Assembly (NCBI GenBank): GCA_002348315.1
Contig: DEAW01000185.1
Coordinates: 1-8,330 of the forward strand
Direction: 5' to 3'
Length of the DNA stretch: 8,330 nucleotides
DNA from: Planctomycetaceae bacterium UBA2972
GTDB taxonomy: Bacteria; Planctomycetota; Planctomycetia; Pirellulales; Pirellulaceae
Part shown: positions 6,222-8,330 of the stretch, piece by piece
How positions within the stretch are numbered: the stretch's first letter is position 1
How the letters are laid out: each line of letters opens with the position of its first letter
Program-made: the position numbers and the translations under genes
The notes under the pieces: model-generated
What the model saw: the letters and a program-made list of their open reading frames with translations, nothing else
Told to the model about the DNA's origin: nothing
Database searches by the model: none

Positions 6222-7190
6222 ATGCGTGAACTAAAGATCTTTAGTGGTGGTGCCAATCCTCAATTGGCTGAAGACATTTGTGGATTTCTGCATTTGAGTC
6301 TGGGAGAAATCTCACTCAGCACGTTTCCAGACGGGGAAAAGCATTGCAAGATCGAGGAAGATGTTCGGGGGAGAGATGTTTTTCTCATCCAACCTACATC
6401 ACCATCGGTCAATGACAATCTGATGGAGTTGTTGATCATGATTGACAGCTGCAAGCGAGCCAGTGCCTCGCGTATCACGGCGGTCATTCCTTACTTTGGC
6501 TACGCTCGATCGGATCGCAAGGATGAGGGACGCGTGCCTATCGCAGCCAAACTCTGTGCCAATCTCATCACGCGTGCTGGCGCTGACCGGGTACTGACCA
6601 TGGATCTCCATGCAGCCCAGATTCAGGGATTCTTTGATGTACCTGTGGACCATCTCTACGCAGCACCCGTACTTAACAAGTATTTTATTGACCAGGGAAT
6701 CCATGAAGATAATCTTGCGGTTGTGAGTCCGGACGAAGGCAGTATCAAACGTGCCATCGGACATGTGCGGAGGCTCGGCGGAAAACTGGCGATTGTCGAC
6801 AAACGCCGCGCTAGCGCTTTGGAGACCACACAGGAAAATCTAATTGGGGGTCCGATTGAAGGCCGAGTTGCACTCATGTTCGATGATATGATTAGTACAG
6901 CCGGGAGCATTTGCGGAGCGGCCAACCTGGTTAAAAATGCAGGGGCCAGCGAGATTCATGTGGCAGCAACTCATGGAGTCTTTTGTGGTCCGGCTCTGGA
7001 ACGACTCGAAGAGTCTCCTATTACGAGTGTCGTCGTTACCGATACAATCCCGCTTGGCGAAGCAAGTAAAGTCAGTAAAATCAAACAGCTTACGGTTGCT
7101 CCGCTACTGGCTGAAGCCATTAAACGCGTTCACCATGATCAGTCAATCAGTGATATTTTCGCCAACTACGAACCGGAACAACCGGAGTAA
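6222..7190 (+). CDS. prs: Ribose-phosphate pyrophosphokinase (PRPP synthase)
   Basis: Prs transfers pyrophosphate from ATP to ribose-5-phosphate, making PRPP for purines, pyrimidines, NAD, histidine and tryptophan. The 322 residues match class I enzymes. Motifs are FSGGANPQLAEDI (7-19), TFPDGE (34-39), NDNLMELLIMIDSCKRA (64-80), YFGYARSDRK (91-100), TMDLHAAQIQGFFDVPVDHL (126-145, with His130), SPDEGSIKRA (169-178), the catalytic-loop Lys194 in VDKRR (192-196) and the PRPP loop FDDMISTAGS (220-229). In many relatives that loop reads DDxIDTaGT, so this one carries Ser in place of the Asp. The upstream TAA (6219-6221) abuts this ATG, and AGG (6212-6214) inside the previous gene is the likely ribosome binding site, so translation is probably coupled to the glmU-like gene. 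That pairing mirrors glmU-prs operons in Firmicutes. Confidence 0.97.
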   Translation: MRELKIFSGGANPQLAEDICGFLHLSLGEISLSTFPDGEKHCKIEEDVRGRDVFLIQPTSPSVNDNLMELLIMIDSCKRASASRITAVIPYFGYARSDRKDEGRVPIAAKLCANLITRAGADRVLTMDLHAAQIQGFFDVPVDHLYAAPVLNKYFIDQGIHEDNLAVVSPDEGSIKRAIGHVRRLGGKLAIVDKRRASALETTQENLIGGPIEGRVALMFDDMISTAGSICGAANLVKNAGASEIHVAATHGVFCGPALERLEESPITSVVVTDTIPLGEASKVSKIKQLTVAPLLAEAIKRVHHDQSISDIFANYEPEQPE

Positions 7191-7220
7191 TTACCTACAC
7201 GCATGTGATAGCCTGTTACC

Positions 7221-7246
7221 AATAGCCGCTAGGCAACTTGGCTATT
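7221..7246 (+). terminator. Hairpin between prs and groES, possible weak terminator
   Basis: AATAGCC (7221-7227) and GGCTATT (7240-7246) form a perfect 7-bp inverted repeat with a 12-base loop, 31 bases after the prs stop. No T-run follows (ACACCTTAAT), so it is a poor intrinsic terminator; it may be an attenuating or mRNA-end hairpin instead. No CIRCE-type heat-shock operator is seen in this gap. Confidence 0.3.
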
Positions 7247-7285
7247 ACACCTTAATGATTTGATATTTGGAGTCTATTTTCGACG

Positions 7286-7594
7286 ATGGCTAAACGGAAA
7301 ACGTACGAAACGGTAGAACCCATTGGAGCTCGGATTCTTGTTCGTAAAGACGAGCCGAAACGCGAGACCCGAGGCGGAATAGCGTTACCTGATGCAGCAG
7401 AAATCCCGACAATCACAGGTCGAATCGTTGCCATCTCAGCCGTTGTTGAAAATGACGATGAAATGCCGTTAAAACAATACGACAAAGTACTCTTTCATCC
7501 TAAAGACGCCATTCCGGTTGAATTTGAACACGACAATCAGCTATTTGTTGTCCCGGTCGACGATATTGTCGCTGTTTTCCGTTCAAATGATTAG
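7286..7594 (+). CDS. groES: GroES-family co-chaperonin (Cpn10), stand-alone
   Basis: GroES forms a heptameric lid on GroEL and helps encapsulate folding proteins. The 102 residues show the Cpn10 layout: PIGARILVRKDEPKRET (12-28), the mobile loop with the GroEL-contacting hydrophobic triplet in GGIALPDAAE (30-39), TGRIVAIS (44-51), YDKVLFHP (65-72) and a final VDDIVAVF strand (91-98). The triplet is Ile-Ala-Leu where many GroES have Ile-Val-Leu, and the usual Gly-containing stretch after the VLF strand is replaced by HPKDAIPVEFE. So this is a diverged member, probably a paralogue. No groEL is adjacent. The start ATG 7286 has GGAG at 7269-7272, a rather long 13 bases upstream. The gene sits between prs and rplY, an unusual place for groES. 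Confidence 0.85.
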   Translation: MAKRKTYETVEPIGARILVRKDEPKRETRGGIALPDAAEIPTITGRIVAISAVVENDDEMPLKQYDKVLFHPKDAIPVEFEHDNQLFVVPVDDIVAVFRSND

Positions 7595-7752
7595 GATTTG
7601 CTCACTCCGGAACCAAGTTCTGCTTAAAACGAACCTGCGATGTCTGGATTTACCGCTGCATAAAACCGGTTAAAAATCTTGGATTCTGTGGGGTGGTTGG
7701 GCTGCATTAGGCCTTGTAATCCACCGTCTTTATGGGAAAATGATCTGTTTGA

Positions 7753-7807
7753 CCCCTATAGAAAGCCTATACAGGGGGCAGTTACAAAGTTTTAGCTTTG
7801 CATCTGC
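7753..7807 (+). other. Two adjacent hairpins upstream of rplY, possible structured leader
   Basis: The first hairpin pairs CCCCTATAG (7753-7761) with CTAT plus AGGGG (7767-7770 and 7773-7777), leaving a two-base bulge and a five-base loop. The second starts on the next base: GCAG/CTGC (7778-7781 and 7804-7807) outside and CAAAG/CTTTG (7785-7789 and 7796-7800) inside. Further upstream TGGATT/AATCCA (7680-7685 and 7718-7723) encloses GGC/GCC. It does not match any leader or riboswitch I recognise. Confidence 0.3.
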
Positions 7808-7910
7808 GGAGATCCTGAGAATTCAATCATACACTTGAAAACAGTTGTTAAATTATTGAATTAAGATGTCTGGATGAAGACGTTTTAGGATTTATTTGAG
7901 GCTACCGATA

Positions 7911-7943
7911 GATAACCAATCGTTAACCAACCGTTAACCAATT
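7911..7943 (+). repeat. Three tandem 11-bp repeats ahead of rplY
   Basis: GATAACCAATC (7911-7921), GTTAACCAACC (7922-7932) and GTTAACCAATT (7933-7943) lie head to tail, sharing the core TAACCAA. The last unit ends nine bases before the Shine-Dalgarno of rplY. A period near one helical turn puts the cores on one face of the DNA, which suggests a binding array; in RNA they would be unpaired repeats in the leader. Confidence 0.85.
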
Positions 7944-7965
7944 TATTGAATAGAGGAAGAATTCC

Positions 7966-8330
7966 ATGGCGGAATTGTTTCAAACAGAAGCACGCGAATT
8001 AACCGGTTCAGCCAACACTCGACGTTTACGCCGAGCGGGTAAAGTACCTGCAATCCTTTATGGACAGGAAAAGGAAGTCGTTCACCTATCAATTCCTCAA
8101 TCTCAAGTGAACGCTGCGATTCGTAATAACCAGCCTTACATTCAGCTCGAAGGTGTGGTTACTGAAAGCGCCCAAATTCAGGAACTCCAATGGGATGCTC
8201 TGGGAACCACCGTTCTGCATGTCGACTTAACTCGTATGGATGCGGATGCCACGATCGAAGTGGAATTAACGATTAGCCTGACCGGGGATGCCGAGGACGC
8301 AATCCACCAGGTCGTTCGCACAACAGCTGC
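7966..8330 (+). CDS. rplY: 50S ribosomal protein L25 (general stress protein CTC type), 3'-truncated by the window
   Basis: L25 binds 5S rRNA in the large ribosomal subunit. About 121 residues are visible before the right edge. The N-terminal domain is recognisable: EARELTGSANTRRLRRAGKV (8-27) followed by PAILYGQ (28-34), a common L25 signature, then IQELQWDALGTTVLHVDLTR (71-90), matching the family's Q-D-P/A-L-G...HVDF pattern. The following segment (IEVELTISLTGDAED) begins the C-terminal beta domain, which marks the longer CTC form, not the short E. coli L25. ATG 7966 is supported by AGAGGA at 7952-7957 with suitable spacing. In Firmicutes ctc follows prs directly and precedes pth; here groES intervenes. 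Confidence 0.95.
   Translation, partial: MAELFQTEARELTGSANTRRLRRAGKVPAILYGQEKEVVHLSIPQSQVNAAIRNNQPYIQLEGVVTESAQIQELQWDALGTTVLHVDLTRMDADATIEVELTISLTGDAEDAIHQVVRTTA

Larger units (their letters stand above)
7595..7965. other. 371-bp intergenic region between groES and rplY
   Basis: No gene here can be supported. A 32-residue frame at 7740-7838 has no convincing ribosome binding site or family resemblance. The region becomes AT-rich toward rplY. It contains a GATGTCTGGAT direct repeat (7639-7649 and 7865-7875), possible RNA hairpins (7680-7723 and 7753-7807), TTATTGAAT twice (7853-7861 and 7943-7951) and the 11-bp tandem array. TTGAAA at 7835-7840 is a possible -35 for rplY, but no good -10 follows at the right distance. 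Confidence 0.7.

Noticed and set aside
7681..7725. Possible tRNA, because of a TTGTAAT anticodon-loop-like string
   Set aside because: The flanking bases do not pair as an anticodon stem and no T-arm or acceptor stem can be built.
7740..7838. 32-residue open frame in the groES-rplY gap
   Set aside because: No convincing Shine-Dalgarno and no family resemblance; it overlaps the proposed hairpins.

Overview
The window looks like a chromosomal housekeeping stretch from a planctomycete. The reasons are a Gly/Met-rich protein of a kind I associate with that phylum, a GlmU-like protein reduced to its nucleotidyltransferase half, a stand-alone divergent GroES, and gene orders familiar from Planctomycetia. 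Base composition is near 50% GC by eye. A genus call (for example Gimesia or Rubinisphaera relatives) would be a guess.

Layout. (1) Positions 2-1123 (+) hold the 3' part of a gene for a Gly/Met-rich protein of unknown function. It is followed by two 19-bp tandem repeats and a clear intrinsic terminator. (2) Positions 1248-1964 (+) encode RNase PH, a 3'-5' tRNA-trimming enzyme. (3) Convergent to it on the minus strand is an arginine-biosynthesis operon, argB-argD-argF (5144 down to 1991). Its promoter upstream of argB is easy to read (TTGACA, 18-bp spacer, TAGAAT), and an 18-bp perfect dyad fills the spacer, which is a typical operator position. argC and argJ are not in the window. (4) Divergent from argB, on the plus strand, are a GlmU-type nucleotidyltransferase without its acetyltransferase domain, prs (PRPP synthase) starting on the base after that gene's stop, a small GroES-family protein, and the start of rplY (ribosomal protein L25/CTC), which runs off the right edge.

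How the genes work together. argB, argD and argF supply steps 2, 4 and 6 of ornithine/citrulline synthesis and look co-transcribed. The plus-strand group resembles the glmU-prs-ctc-pth order known from Firmicutes, with groES inserted between prs and rplY. By that analogy pth should follow rplY just outside the window. The groES-rplY gap (about 370 bp) has no gene I can support. It does contain two adjacent hairpins, a split 11-bp direct repeat and three tandem 11-bp repeats directly ahead of the rplY ribosome binding site.

I see no mobile element, CRISPR array, tRNA or rRNA, and no clear novel defence or metabolic system. The most interesting signals are small regulatory-scale patterns: the dyad in the arg promoter, a 17-bp palindrome where the glmU-like gene's ribosome binding site should be, the tandem repeats before rplY, and the groES insertion.
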